From assembly GCF_029543105.1 (NCBI RefSeq), contig NZ_JARQXB010000005.1, forward strand, positions 1-64,000: a DNA stretch of 64,000 nt, written 5' to 3'. Below, piece after piece: positions 55,580 through 64,000 of the stretch (positions are counted from its first letter, which is position 1; the number at the start of each line of letters is the position of its first letter). Source of the DNA: Stenotrophomonas sp. HITSZ_GD (lineage in GTDB: Bacteria; Pseudomonadota; Gammaproteobacteria; Xanthomonadales; Xanthomonadaceae). The notes under the pieces are model-generated. The model was not told the DNA's origin. It searched no databases and worked only from the letters and a program-made list of their open reading frames with translations. A program made the position numbers and the translations under genes.

Positions 55580-57304
55580 ATGAGCGATAAACCGCTGACC
55601 GATTTGACTTTTTCCTCGTTTGACCTGCACCCGACGCTGCTCGCCGGGCTGGAAGGCGCAGGATTCACCCGATGCACTCCCATCCAGGCCCTGACCCTGC
55701 CGGTGGCCCTGGCCGGACGTGACGTCGCGGGCCAGGCCCAGACCGGTACGGGCAAGACCCTGGCCTTCCTGGTCGCGGTGATCAACCGCCTGCTGACCCG
55801 CCCGGCGCTGGCCGACCGCAAGCCGGAAGACCCGCGTGCGCTGATCCTGGCCCCGACCCGCGAGCTGGCCATCCAGATCCACAAGGACGCGGTGAAGTTC
55901 GGCGCCGACCTGGGCCTGCGCTTTGCCCTGGTCTACGGCGGCGTGGACTACGACAAGCAGCGCGAGCTGCTGCAGAAGGGCGTGGACGTGATCATCGCCA
56001 CCCCGGGCCGCCTGATCGACTACGTCAAGCAGCACAAGGTGGTGTCCCTGCACGCCTGCGAGATCTGCGTGCTGGACGAGGCCGACCGCATGTTCGACCT
56101 CGGCTTCATCAAGGACATCCGCTTCCTGCTGCGCCGCATGCCCGAGCGCGGCACCCGCCAGACCCTGCTGTTCAGCGCCACCCTCAGCCACCGCGTGCTG
56201 GAGCTGGCCTATGAGCACATGAACGAGCCGGAGAAGCTGGTCGTCGAGGCCGAGACCATCACCGCCGCGCGCGTGCGCCAGAAGCTGTACTACCCGGCCG
56301 ACGAGGAGAAGATCCCGTTGCTGCTGGGCCTGCTGTCGCGCAGCGAGGGCGCGCGCACGATGGTGTTCGTCAACACCAAGGCGTTCGTCGAGCGCGTGGC
56401 ACGGGCGCTGGAGCGTGCCGGCTACCGCGTCGGCGTGCTGTCCGGCGACGTGCCGCAGAAGAAGCGCGAGACCCTGCTCAACCGCTTCCAGAAGGGCCAG
56501 CTGGAAATCCTCGTCGCCACCGACGTGGCCGCGCGCGGCCTGCACATCGACGGCGTGGACTACGTCTACAACTACGACCTGCCGTTCGATGCCGAGGACT
56601 ACGTCCACCGCATCGGCCGCACCGCGCGCCTGGGCGCCGAGGGTGACGCGATCAGCTTCGCCTGCGAGCGCTACGCGATGGGCCTGCCGGACATCGAGGC
56701 CTACATCGAGCAGAAAATCCCCTCCGAGCCGGTGACCAAGGAACTGCTCACCGCCCTGCCGCGCCCAGAGCGCGCGCCGGTGCCGGCGGGCGAGGACGAC
56801 GGCGAGAACGAGAGCGTCGGTTCGATCTTCCGCGAGGCGCGCGAAGCGCGTGCCGCCGAGGAGGAGCGTCGCGGTGGCGGCCGTTCCGGCAGCCGCTCCG
56901 GCGGCAGTAGCCGTTCGGGCAGCGGCGGTGGCCGCGGTCGCGGCGAGCGCCGCGAGGGCGGCAGCGACGACAAGTCGCGCCGTCCGCGCAAGCCGCGCGT
57001 GGAAGGCGAGGCCGCTTCGGCCGAAGCCGCCGCCACGCCGGCCGCCGAGGCGCCGCGTCCGCCCAAGCCAGCGGTGGAAGGTGCCGAGGGCCAGGGCGAG
57101 CGCGCACCGCGCAAGCGTCGTCGTCGTCGCCACGGCAAGCCGGTCGATCCGGCCGCCACCGAGGCCGCGCGCGCCACGCAGCCGCCGTCGGCACCGCGCA
57201 AGCCGATCCAGGTCATGGCCACCAAGTCCGCGCCGGCGGCCAACAACGGCTCGTTCCTGAGCCGCCTGGGCCGCAAGCTGCGTTCGCTGGTATCCGGCGG
57301 CTGA
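55580..57304 (+). CDS. rhlB: ATP-dependent RNA helicase RhlB
   Basis: A 574-residue DEAD-box helicase, part of the RNA degradosome in relatives. Motifs: the Q motif [11 protein letters not shown]-loop [32 protein letters not shown] and [10 protein letters not shown]. The core ends near residue 400; the remaining 170 residues are Arg/Gly/Ser-rich and then Ala/Pro/Lys-rich, a disordered tail about 150 residues longer than in E. coli RhlB. ATG at 55577 is adjacent to the chosen one at 55580. Divergent from trxA-rho. Confidence 0.95.
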   Translation: MSDKPLTDLTFSSFDLHPTLLAGLEGAGFTRCTPIQALTLPVALAGRDVAGQAQTGTGKTLAFLVAVINRLLTRPALADRKPEDPRALILAPTRELAIQIHKDAVKFGADLGLRFALVYGGVDYDKQRELLQKGVDVIIATPGRLIDYVKQHKVVSLHACEICVLDEADRMFDLGFIKDIRFLLRRMPERGTRQTLLFSATLSHRVLELAYEHMNEPEKLVVEAETITAARVRQKLYYPADEEKIPLLLGLLSRSEGARTMVFVNTKAFVERVARALERAGYRVGVLSGDVPQKKRETLLNRFQKGQLEILVATDVAARGLHIDGVDYVYNYDLPFDAEDYVHRIGRTARLGAEGDAISFACERYAMGLPDIEAYIEQKIPSEPVTKELLTALPRPERAPVPAGEDDGENESVGSIFREAREARAAEEERRGGGRSGSRSGGSSRSGSGGGRGRGERREGGSDDKSRRPRKPRVEGEAASAEAAATPAAEAPRPPKPAVEGAEGQGERAPRKRRRRRHGKPVDPAATEAARATQPPSAPRKPIQVMATKSAPAANNGSFLSRLGRKLRSLVSGG

Positions 57305-57369
57305 GGCCGCCGGCGGACGGACGCCACGGTTGGGGCGATTGCCGGCGATGCAATCGGTGATCGCTCCGG

Positions 57370-57375
57370 CATAAT
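57370..57375 (+). promoter_or_regulatory. Possible -10 box giving a leaderless ftsE mRNA
   Basis: CATAAT lies exactly 6 nt before the ftsE ATG with no Shine-Dalgarno sequence. No convincing -35 is seen. Confidence 0.35.
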
Positions 57376-57381
57376 TGCTGA

Positions 57382-58068
57382 ATGACCGTCCTGCGCTTCG
57401 ACAACGTCAGCAAGCAATACGCCGGGGGCCACCAGGCCCTGATCGACGTCAGCTTCGAGGTCGGTACCGGTGAGATGCTGTTCGTCACCGGCCACTCGGG
57501 TGCTGGCAAGAGCACGCTGCTCAAGTTGATCCACCTGAGCGAGCGGCCCAGCCGCGGCGCGGTGATCTTCGGCGAGCGCAACCTGTTGAAGGTCCGCGGC
57601 GGGCGCGTCGCGTTGCATCGCCGCGAGGTCGGGGCCGTGCACCAGGACCACCGCCTGCTGCATGACCGCAGCATCGCCGAGAACGTCGCCCTGCCGCTGA
57701 TCCTGCGCGGTACCCGCCGCGCGGAGATCGGCAAGCGCGTGCGCTCGGCGCTGGAACGCATCGGCCTGGCCGACCGCGAGAAGGCGCTGCCGGCGCAGCT
57801 CTCGGCCGGCGAGCAGCAACGCGTGGGCATCGCCCGCGCCATCGTGTCCGAGCCGCGCCTGCTGGTCGCCGACGAGCCGACCGGCAACCTCGACCCCACC
57901 CTGGCCGCGGAGATCATGCAGCTGTTCGCCGAACTGCCCGCGCGCGGTACCAGCGTGCTGGTGGTCAGCCACGACCTGGCCCTGCTCAAGCAGATGCGCA
58001 AGCGCGTGCTGGTACTCGACCACGGCCGGCTGGTGGACGACATCTCGCCGCAGGACCTGGCCGAATGA
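57382..58068 (+). CDS. ftsE: Cell division ATP-binding protein FtsE
   Basis: A 228-residue ABC ATPase of the FtsEX complex, which activates septal amidases. Walker A GHSGAGKST (37-45), signature LSAGEQQRVGIARA and Walker B LLVADEPTGNLD are all present. It overlaps ftsX by 4 bp (ATGA). First gene of the ftsE-ftsX-receiver-ung group. Confidence 0.96.
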   Translation: MTVLRFDNVSKQYAGGHQALIDVSFEVGTGEMLFVTGHSGAGKSTLLKLIHLSERPSRGAVIFGERNLLKVRGGRVALHRREVGAVHQDHRLLHDRSIAENVALPLILRGTRRAEIGKRVRSALERIGLADREKALPAQLSAGEQQRVGIARAIVSEPRLLVADEPTGNLDPTLAAEIMQLFAELPARGTSVLVVSHDLALLKQMRKRVLVLDHGRLVDDISPQDLAE

Positions 58069-59009
58069 ACCACGCCGCCCAGAACGCCGCGCCGTCGCGC
58101 CTGTCGGTGTGGTTCGACCACCACCTGCACAGCATCGCCTTCAGCCTGGGCCGCGCGCTGCGCAAGCCGTGGGCCACGCTGCTCACCATCATGGTGATGG
58201 CATTGGCCCTGGCGCTGCCGCTGGGCCTGTCGATCGCGCTGGACAACGTGCGCCACCTCGCCGGCAGCGTGCAGCAGACGCGCGACATCAATGTGTTCCT
58301 CAAGCACGACGTGGATGCCGCCGCCGCGCAGGCGCTGGCCGAACAGTGGCGCGGCCGCGCCGACGTGGGCGCGGTGAGCCTGCGCACGCCGGAGCAGGGG
58401 CTGGCCGAATTGCGCGAGAACGCGCACCTGGACGAAGCGATCGATGCGCTGGGCGACAACCCGCTGCCGACGCTGCTGATCGTCACGCCCGCCGCGGGCA
58501 GCGACGACACCGCGCTGGCCACCTCGCTGCAGGCCACCCCGCAGGCCGACCTGGTGCAGCACGATGCGGTGTGGCGCCAGCGCCTGGACAACTGGCTGCA
58601 TTTCGGTGCGCGGTTGGTGCAGGTGCTGTCGGTCTTGCTGGGCCTCGGCGCGGTGCTGGTGGTCGGCAACACGGTGCGGCTGGATATCCAGGGGCGGCGC
58701 GAGGAGATCGGCGTGCTGCAATTGCTGGGGGCCAGCGATGGCTTCATCCGCCGCCCGTTCCTGTACCTGGGCGCTTGGTACGGCCTGGGGGCGGGCATCG
58801 TCGCGCTGGGCCTGCTGGCCGTGGCGGGCGTGGCATTGCGCGCGCCGCTGGCCGCGCTGGCCGACAGCTACGGCAGCCAGTTCGCGCTGCATGGCCTGGA
58901 CCTGCTGCACGGCGGGATGGTGCTGCTGGGCACCGTGCTGCTCGGCTGGCTCGGTGCCTGGCTGGTGACCGGGCACTTCCTGCGTCAGACTCGCCCGACC
59001 GAGACCTGA
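58065..59009 (+). CDS. ftsX: Cell division membrane protein FtsX
   Basis: A 314-residue membrane protein with four spans and a large periplasmic loop after the first (about residues 65-185), where FtsX contacts EnvC-type amidase activators. The late LGLGAVLVVGNTVRLDIQGRRE and LGASDGFIRRPFLYLG segments are typical of the FtsX/MacB permease fold. Coupled to ftsE by ATGA. Confidence 0.95.
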   Translation: MNHAAQNAAPSRLSVWFDHHLHSIAFSLGRALRKPWATLLTIMVMALALALPLGLSIALDNVRHLAGSVQQTRDINVFLKHDVDAAAAQALAEQWRGRADVGAVSLRTPEQGLAELRENAHLDEAIDALGDNPLPTLLIVTPAAGSDDTALATSLQATPQADLVQHDAVWRQRLDNWLHFGARLVQVLSVLLGLGAVLVVGNTVRLDIQGRREEIGVLQLLGASDGFIRRPFLYLGAWYGLGAGIVALGLLAVAGVALRAPLAALADSYGSQFALHGLDLLHGGMVLLGTVLLGWLGAWLVTGHFLRQTRPTET

Positions 59010-59016
59010 GGGCCGC

Positions 59017-59859
59017 ATGCGCAATCCCGATCTCAAGCATCTGATCAGCGACGCGCCGCGCGTGATGGTGGTCGATGGTTCCAAGCTGGTGCGCAAGCTG
59101 ATCGCCGACGTGTTGCAGCGCGAGCTGCCTGCGGTTGAGGTGGTGGGCTGCGCCAGCATCGCCGAAGCGCGCGACGCGCTGGCCGCCGGCGCGGTGAACC
59201 TGGTCACCACCTCGCTGTCCTTGCCCGATGGCGACGGCCTGGCGCTGGCGCGCAGCGTGCGCGAGGCGGCCGGGCAAGCCTACGTGCCGGTGATCGTGGT
59301 GTCCGGCGATGCGCAGCAGCATCTGGTTGAGCGGCGCTTCACCGAGTACGTCACCGACTATTTCGACAAGTCGCTCGGCCACGAAGCGCTGGCGACCTTC
59401 ATCCGCGGGTATGTGCAGCCCGAGCCCGTGCCCGGCGCGACCGTGTTGTACATCGAGGACAGCCGCGTGGTCGCCGAGGCGACCAAGCGCATGCTGGAAC
59501 GCCAGCAGCTGAAGGTGCTGCACGTGATCACCGCCGAGGAGGCGTTCTCGCTGCTCACCGCCGAATCGCTGGGCCGCACCGAGCGCCGCATCGATCTCGT
59601 GCTGACCGATGTCACGCTGAAGGGCGAGCTCAACGGGCGCGACGTGGTCGAGCGCATCCGCGTGGATTTCGATTACGGCAAGCGTCGTCTGCCGGTGCTG
59701 GTGATGACGGGCGACAGCAATCCGTACAACCAGTCCGAACTGCTGCGCGCCGGCGCCAACGACCTGGTGCAAAAGCCCATCGAAGAGCGCCTGCTGGTCA
59801 CCAAGGTGCTGTTCCAGCTGCGCCTGGCCCGCCTGGACGACCAGGTCGTCATGCTGTGA
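59017..59859 (+). CDS. Twin-receiver response regulator, first receiver degenerate
   Basis: A 280-residue protein made of two receiver domains and no output domain. The second (about 138-275) has the full set: E147-D148, phosphoacceptor D198 in VLTDVT, T231 in VMTGD, K253 in VQKPI. The first (about 12-130) has S66 (VTTS) where the phosphoacceptor aspartate should be, and only one acidic residue at the start, so it is probably not phosphorylated. It lies 7 bp after ftsX and overlaps ung by 4 bp. Confidence 0.87.
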   Translation: MRNPDLKHLISDAPRVMVVDGSKLVRKLIADVLQRELPAVEVVGCASIAEARDALAAGAVNLVTTSLSLPDGDGLALARSVREAAGQAYVPVIVVSGDAQQHLVERRFTEYVTDYFDKSLGHEALATFIRGYVQPEPVPGATVLYIEDSRVVAEATKRMLERQQLKVLHVITAEEAFSLLTAESLGRTERRIDLVLTDVTLKGELNGRDVVERIRVDFDYGKRRLPVLVMTGDSNPYNQSELLRAGANDLVQKPIEERLLVTKVLFQLRLARLDDQVVML

Positions 59860-60578
59860 CCGAGGAACCGCGGATCCAGTTGGAGCCTTCCTGGAAGGCG
59901 CGGGTAGGAGACTGGCTGCTGCGACCGGAAATGCGCGAGCTTTCCGCGTTCCTGCGCCAGCGCAAGGCCGCCGGCGCGCACATCTTCCCGCCGGGCCCGC
60001 AAATCTTCGCCGCGTTCGACGCCACGCCGTTCGAGCAGGTCAAGGTGGTGATCCTCGGGCAGGACCCGTATCACGGCTATGGCCAGGCGCACGGGCTGTG
60101 TTTTTCGGTGCAGCCGGGCGTGCCGGTGCCGCCCTCGCTGCTGAACATCTACAAGGAAATCGAGGAAGACCTCGGTATCCCGCGGCCGGACCATGGCTGC
60201 CTGCTGCCTTGGGCGCAGCGCGGCGTGCTGCTGCTCAATGCCGTGCTCACCGTCGAGGAAGGCCGGGCCGGCGCCCACCAGGGCAAGGGCTGGGAGGGTT
60301 TCACCGACCACGTCGTGGAGGTGCTCAACCGCGAGCGCGAGGGCCTGGTCTTCCTGCTGTGGGGCAGCTACGCCCAGGCCAAGGGCAAGGTCATCGACCC
60401 GCGCCGGCACAAGGTGCTCAAGGCGCCGCATCCTTCGCCGCTGTCCGCCCACCGGGGCTTTCTGGGCTGCCGCCACTTCTCCGCCGCCAACGAGTACCTG
60501 CGCCGCCGCAGTAGCGGGCCGGTGGACTGGCAACTGCCGCCCCGTTCGGCGCTCTCCACGTCCCTGCCGCCGGGCTGA
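59856..60578 (+). CDS. ung: Uracil-DNA glycosylase
   Basis: A 240-residue family-1 UDG that removes uracil from DNA. The catalytic GQDPYHG motif is at about residues 67-73, with [10 protein letters not shown] and [11 protein letters not shown] also present. It starts with GTG within the receiver gene's stop (GTGA overlap). Two tandem features in this transcript, cell division and repair, have no obvious link. Confidence 0.97.
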   Translation: MTEEPRIQLEPSWKARVGDWLLRPEMRELSAFLRQRKAAGAHIFPPGPQIFAAFDATPFEQVKVVILGQDPYHGYGQAHGLCFSVQPGVPVPPSLLNIYKEIEEDLGIPRPDHGCLLPWAQRGVLLLNAVLTVEEGRAGAHQGKGWEGFTDHVVEVLNREREGLVFLLWGSYAQAKGKVIDPRRHKVLKAPHPSPLSAHRGFLGCRHFSAANEYLRRRSSGPVDWQLPPRSALSTSLPPG

Positions 60579-60783
60579 ACTTTTCGCCCAGTGCAAGGGT
60601 CTGATCAGGGCGTGCGGGAAGCCCCCGGCACGTCACGTGGGTTGAACGTCCGCCCCGTAGACTGGACAGCGCTTGAAAACGTTCCCTCGACCTCCAGGTG
60701 AGGTATGTCATTGATTTTGATGGCATAGAGGTTGGAACAATGGTGGTTTATTCCTAGCCGTTGTTCCGTGGGCGAAACACTGC

Positions 60784-60811
60784 GGAACTTTCCACCCCTT
60801 TAGCAGTCCAA
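60784..60811 (+). promoter_or_regulatory. Sigma-E type promoter of rpoH
   Basis: GGAACTT (60784-60790), 15 bp, GTCCAA (60806-60811) matches the sigma-E consensus reported for Xanthomonas (GGAACTT-N15-17-GTCNNA, recalled). Transcription would begin near 60818. The -10 lies inside the left half of the CIRCE-like repeat. Confidence 0.65.
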
Positions 60812-60826
60812 TAGTGCGACTGCTAA
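60800..60826. promoter_or_regulatory. CIRCE-like inverted repeat upstream of rpoH
   Basis: TTAGCAGTC-N9-GACTGCTAA is a perfect 9-bp inverted repeat with a 9-bp spacer, 11 bp before the rpoH ATG. CIRCE, the HrcA operator, is TTAGCACTC-N9-GAGTGCTAA; here one base per arm differs symmetrically (C to G, G to C). The length and spacing are identical. It overlaps the sigma-E -10 and ends next to the GAGG ribosome binding site. Confidence 0.6.
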
Positions 60827-60837
60827 GATGAGGTCCT

Positions 60838-61713
<876 letters not shown>

Positions 61714-61738
61714 TTCGGCGGCGTCACGCGGTCGAGTA

Positions 61739-61769
61739 CGAAAGCCGCCTTCGGGCGGCTTTCGTTTTT
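61739..61769 (+). terminator. Rho-independent terminator of rpoH
   Basis: CGAAAGCCGCC, loop TTCG, GGCGGCTTTCG, TTTTT: an 11-bp stem with a UUCG tetraloop. It lies between convergent rpoH and NDH-2 genes. Confidence 0.88.
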
Positions 61770-63070
61770 CAGTGGCTATCCGGCGGCGGGGTGCGCGCCA
61801 CGTCGTCGGCGGGCGGCTCTTGCGCCGCGCCGAAGATGATGCGCGCCGCGCGCTGGTAGCTCCAATACGCCATCGCCCAGTTCACCAGCACCACGAAGCG
61901 GTTGCGGAAGCCGATCAGGAACCACACGTGGGCGGCGAGCCAAAACCACCACGCCAGCAGCCCCGAGAGCTTGAGCCGGCCGAAATGCACGATCGCGGCC
62001 ATCCGCCCGATCGTGGCGAGATTGCCGAAGTCGCGGTAGTGGAACGGCGTGGTCGGAGCGCCGCGCAGGCGGGCCTGTATCGAGGCGGCGATGTGCCGGC
62101 CCATCTGCTTGGCCGCCGGCGCCACGCCGGGTACCGGCGCGCCATCGGGCCGTTTGGCTGCGGCGAGGTCGCCGCCGACGAAGATTTCCGGATGGCCGGG
62201 CACGCTCAGGTCCGCCTCCACCACCACGCGCCCGGCACGGTCGCACGGCGCGCCGAGCAGGGCGCCCAGCGGCGAGGCGGCAACGCCGGCGGCCCACACC
62301 ACGGTGCGCGCGGGAATCCATTGCGCACCGAGTTGGAAGCCGGCCTCGTCGATATGCGTCACCGGCGTGCCGGTGAGGACTTCCACCCCCAACCGTTCGA
62401 GCTGCCGCTGCGCGCGCTCGGTGAGATCGGGCGGGAACGAAGCGAGCACACGCGGGCCGGCCTCCACCAGCCGTACCCGCGCCATGCGCGGGTCGATATG
62501 GCGGAACTCGTTCTTCAGCGTGTGCCGCGCGATCTCCGCCAGCGTACCGGCCAGTTCCACGCCGGTGGGCCCGGCGCCGACGATGGCGAAGCTCAGCCAC
62601 GCCGCGCGCGCCTGTGGGTCGGCTTCGGCCTCGGCGCGCTCGAAAGCCATCAGCAGCTTGCGGCGCAGGTACACGGCATCGTCCAGGGTTTTCAGCCCCG
62701 GTGCGTGGCGCGCCCATTGGTCGTGGCCGAAGTACGCATGCGTCGCGCCGCTGGCGAGCAGGAGGTAGTCGTACGCCAGCGACTGGCCATCGCCCAGCTG
62801 CACCTGCCGGCGTGCAGGATCCAGCGCCACCACCTCGCCCAGCCGCACTTCCACGTTGCGCTGGTGGCGCAGGATGTGGCGCAGCGGCGCGGCGATGTCC
62901 GGTGCCGACAGTCCCGCCGTGGCGACCTGGTAGAGCAGCGGCTGGAACAGGTGGTGGTTGTGGCGATCCACCAGCGTGATGCGCAAGGGTGCATCGGCGA
63001 GCGCGCGCGTGGCCCACAGGCCGGCGAAGCCGCCACCGACGACGACCAGATGGGGAGGGCCACCGTTCAT
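61769..63070 (-). CDS. Type II NADH dehydrogenase-like oxidoreductase (NDH-2)
   Basis: A 433-residue FAD-dependent NADH:quinone oxidoreductase. Two nucleotide-binding motifs, VVGGGFAG near residue 10 and IVGAGPTG near 165, with the intervening LASGATHAYFGHD; late GGDLAAAKRPDGAPVPGVAPAAKQMGRHIA is the NDH-2 FAD/quinone motif. The C-terminal LIGFRNRFVVLVNWAMAYWSYQRAARIIF is the membrane-binding helix pair. It transfers electrons from NADH to quinone without proton pumping. Confidence 0.92.
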   Translation of the reverse strand: MNGGPPHLVVVGGGFAGLWATRALADAPLRITLVDRHNHHLFQPLLYQVATAGLSAPDIAAPLRHILRHQRNVEVRLGEVVALDPARRQVQLGDGQSLAYDYLLLASGATHAYFGHDQWARHAPGLKTLDDAVYLRRKLLMAFERAEAEADPQARAAWLSFAIVGAGPTGVELAGTLAEIARHTLKNEFRHIDPRMARVRLVEAGPRVLASFPPDLTERAQRQLERLGVEVLTGTPVTHIDEAGFQLGAQWIPARTVVWAAGVAASPLGALLGAPCDRAGRVVVEADLSVPGHPEIFVGGDLAAAKRPDGAPVPGVAPAAKQMGRHIAASIQARLRGAPTTPFHYRDFGNLATIGRMAAIVHFGRLKLSGLLAWWFWLAAHVWFLIGFRNRFVVLVNWAMAYWSYQRAARIIFGAAQEPPADDVARTPPPDSH

Positions 63071-63225
63071 CGGATACCGCGAGGAAGAGGTTGCATGGGG
63101 GAATGCACTTCGGGGACGGTGCGCACAGCGTACCGCAGCGCCGCGCAGGCGCTGTCATGACGCCGCGGGGCGCCGTGCACGCCAGTTCGGGCATCATGCG
63201 CTTCGTGCACATGCCAAGGAACGTC

Positions 63226-63735
63226 ATGAACACCGTCTTCGCCACGCCGCCGCCCTTGCCGGTCCCCCCGCGGCCCGCCGCACCGCCACCGCGGCGCCAT
63301 CGCTTCGGCATTCCCGGTTGGCTGATTGCGTTGATCGTCGCCGTGCTGCTGCTGTTCGTGCTGGCGGGCGGGTTGATCGCCTGGGGCATCGGCAGCGGTT
63401 GGAAGATCTTCGCCGGCCAGGCGCAGCAGGCCTTGCAGGCGCAGCCCGCGGTGCAGGAACACATCGGCACCATCCAGGACATGCACGTGGATCTGGTCGC
63501 CACCGGCCATGCCGTGGGCGCGGAAGAGTTCGTGTTCCGCCTGGACGGGGACCGCGGCGACGGCAAGGTGCTGGCGAACTTCGTCTCGGTCGGCGCAGCG
63601 CGCGAGATCATCACCGAAGGCGTGCTGACGCTCGACAATGGCGCGCGCTACGAACTGGAAGACCAGTCCGCCACCGACGAAGAAGATGCCTGCCCGCCCG
63701 ACGACTGTGGCGACGACAGCCTGGAGGACACATGA
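63226..63735 (+). CDS. Single-span membrane protein, unknown
   Basis: A 169-residue protein: a Pro-rich N-terminus (FATPPPLPVPPRPAAPPP), one membrane span (IPGWLIALIVAVLLLFVLAG), and a periplasmic domain with LANFVSVGAAREIITEGVLTL, ending in an acidic Asp/Cys tail. The pattern recalls small Pro-rich membrane proteins with a DUF4864-like domain, but I do not assign it. AAGGA is 5-6 bp before the ATG. It overlaps the next gene's start by 4 bp. Confidence 0.72.
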   Translation: MNTVFATPPPLPVPPRPAAPPPRRHRFGIPGWLIALIVAVLLLFVLAGGLIAWGIGSGWKIFAGQAQQALQAQPAVQEHIGTIQDMHVDLVATGHAVGAEEFVFRLDGDRGDGKVLANFVSVGAAREIITEGVLTLDNGARYELEDQSATDEEDACPPDDCGDDSLEDT

Positions 63736-64000
63736 TCGAGACACCGGAAAAACGCATCGCGCTGCTGATCGACGCCGACAACGCACCGGCCTCGAAGATC
63801 GAGTTGATCCTGCCGGAAATCGCCCGCTTCGGCGTGGCGAACGTGCGCCGCGCCTACGGCAACTGGAAAAGCCCGCACCTGAAAGGCTGGGAGGCCGTGC
63901 TGCATACCCACGCGATCCGCCCGATGCAGCAGTTCGCCTACAGCAGCGGCAAGAACGCCTCGGACATGGCGATGGTCATCGATGCGATGGACCTGCTGTA
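63732..64000 (+). CDS. NYN-domain RNase-like protein (3' truncated by window)
   Basis: The first 89 residues of a NYN-domain (PIN-like) protein: RIALLIDADNAPASKIELIL with the acidic catalytic pair, FGVANVRRAYGNW, and KNASDMAMVIDAMDLL with further acidic residues. Relatives (LabA-like, often with a LOTUS/OST-HTH tail) are probable RNA nucleases. The window ends within the gene. It overlaps the upstream gene by ATGA. Confidence 0.88.
   Translation, partial: MIETPEKRIALLIDADNAPASKIELILPEIARFGVANVRRAYGNWKSPHLKGWEAVLHTHAIRPMQQFAYSSGKNASDMAMVIDAMDLL

Overview
GC-rich (high sixties percent by eye) bacterial chromosome, almost certainly a gammaproteobacterium of the Xanthomonadaceae/Lysobacteraceae (Lysobacter, Luteimonas, Pseudoxanthomonas or Stenotrophomonas type). 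The reasons are the rpsU-yqeY-dnaG neighbourhood, Oar-like TonB receptors, GTAG-type REP palindromes, a monomeric isocitrate dehydrogenase, and rho and rhlB genes with long disordered extensions. I see no rRNA, tRNA, CRISPR array, phage or insertion sequence.

Layout. 1-504: gene-free, with palindromic repeats. 505-8156: bile-acid-type transporter, secreted phosphatase-like protein, dnaG, BrkB/YihY membrane protein, a secreted unknown, yqeY, rpsU, then tsaD-folB (a macromolecular-synthesis neighbourhood without rpoD next to dnaG). 8289-13219: cytoplasmic GH3 glycosidase behind a LacI-type operator, PQQ-type sugar dehydrogenase and three small unknowns. 13309-25865: two divergent gene sets that look like one murein-peptide scavenging locus. 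The minus arm has an NlpC/P60 peptidase, dipeptide epimerase, RpiR regulator, YkuD protein and amino-acid permease. The plus arm has a transglutaminase-like protein, TonB receptor, beta-lactamase-fold serine hydrolase and VanX-type D-Ala-D-Ala dipeptidase. Two AT-rich palindromic boxes lie in the shared promoter region. 25870-29899: small proteins, an EF-hand protein, a HAD hydrolase and a 2-oxoadipate dioxygenase/decarboxylase. 29989-32625: an ECF42-type sigma factor with its YCII and VOC partner proteins. 32784-40536: an MdtABC/MuxABC-type RND pump. 40773-46522: M20 amidohydrolase, queF, LysM protein, lipoprotein and monomeric icd. 46728-49036: a four-gene MglA-like GTPase/Roadblock operon. 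49072-53011: small protein, LysR regulator, aceK and a TonB-like protein. 53081-57304: rho and trxA divergent from rhlB. 57382-60578: ftsE-ftsX-twin receiver-ung. 60838-64000: rpoH, NDH-2, a membrane protein and a truncated NYN-domain gene.

Most interesting: (i) the rpoH upstream region, where an apparent sigma-E promoter overlaps a 27-bp inverted repeat with the exact geometry of CIRCE, the HrcA operator, but a symmetric base change in both arms; (ii) the divergent murein-peptide locus; (iii) the GTPase/Roadblock operon; (iv) five genes with a -10-like hexamer 6-7 nt before ATG and no Shine-Dalgarno, suggesting leaderless mRNAs. All functional calls are from reading translated sequence and recalling families; no database search was run.
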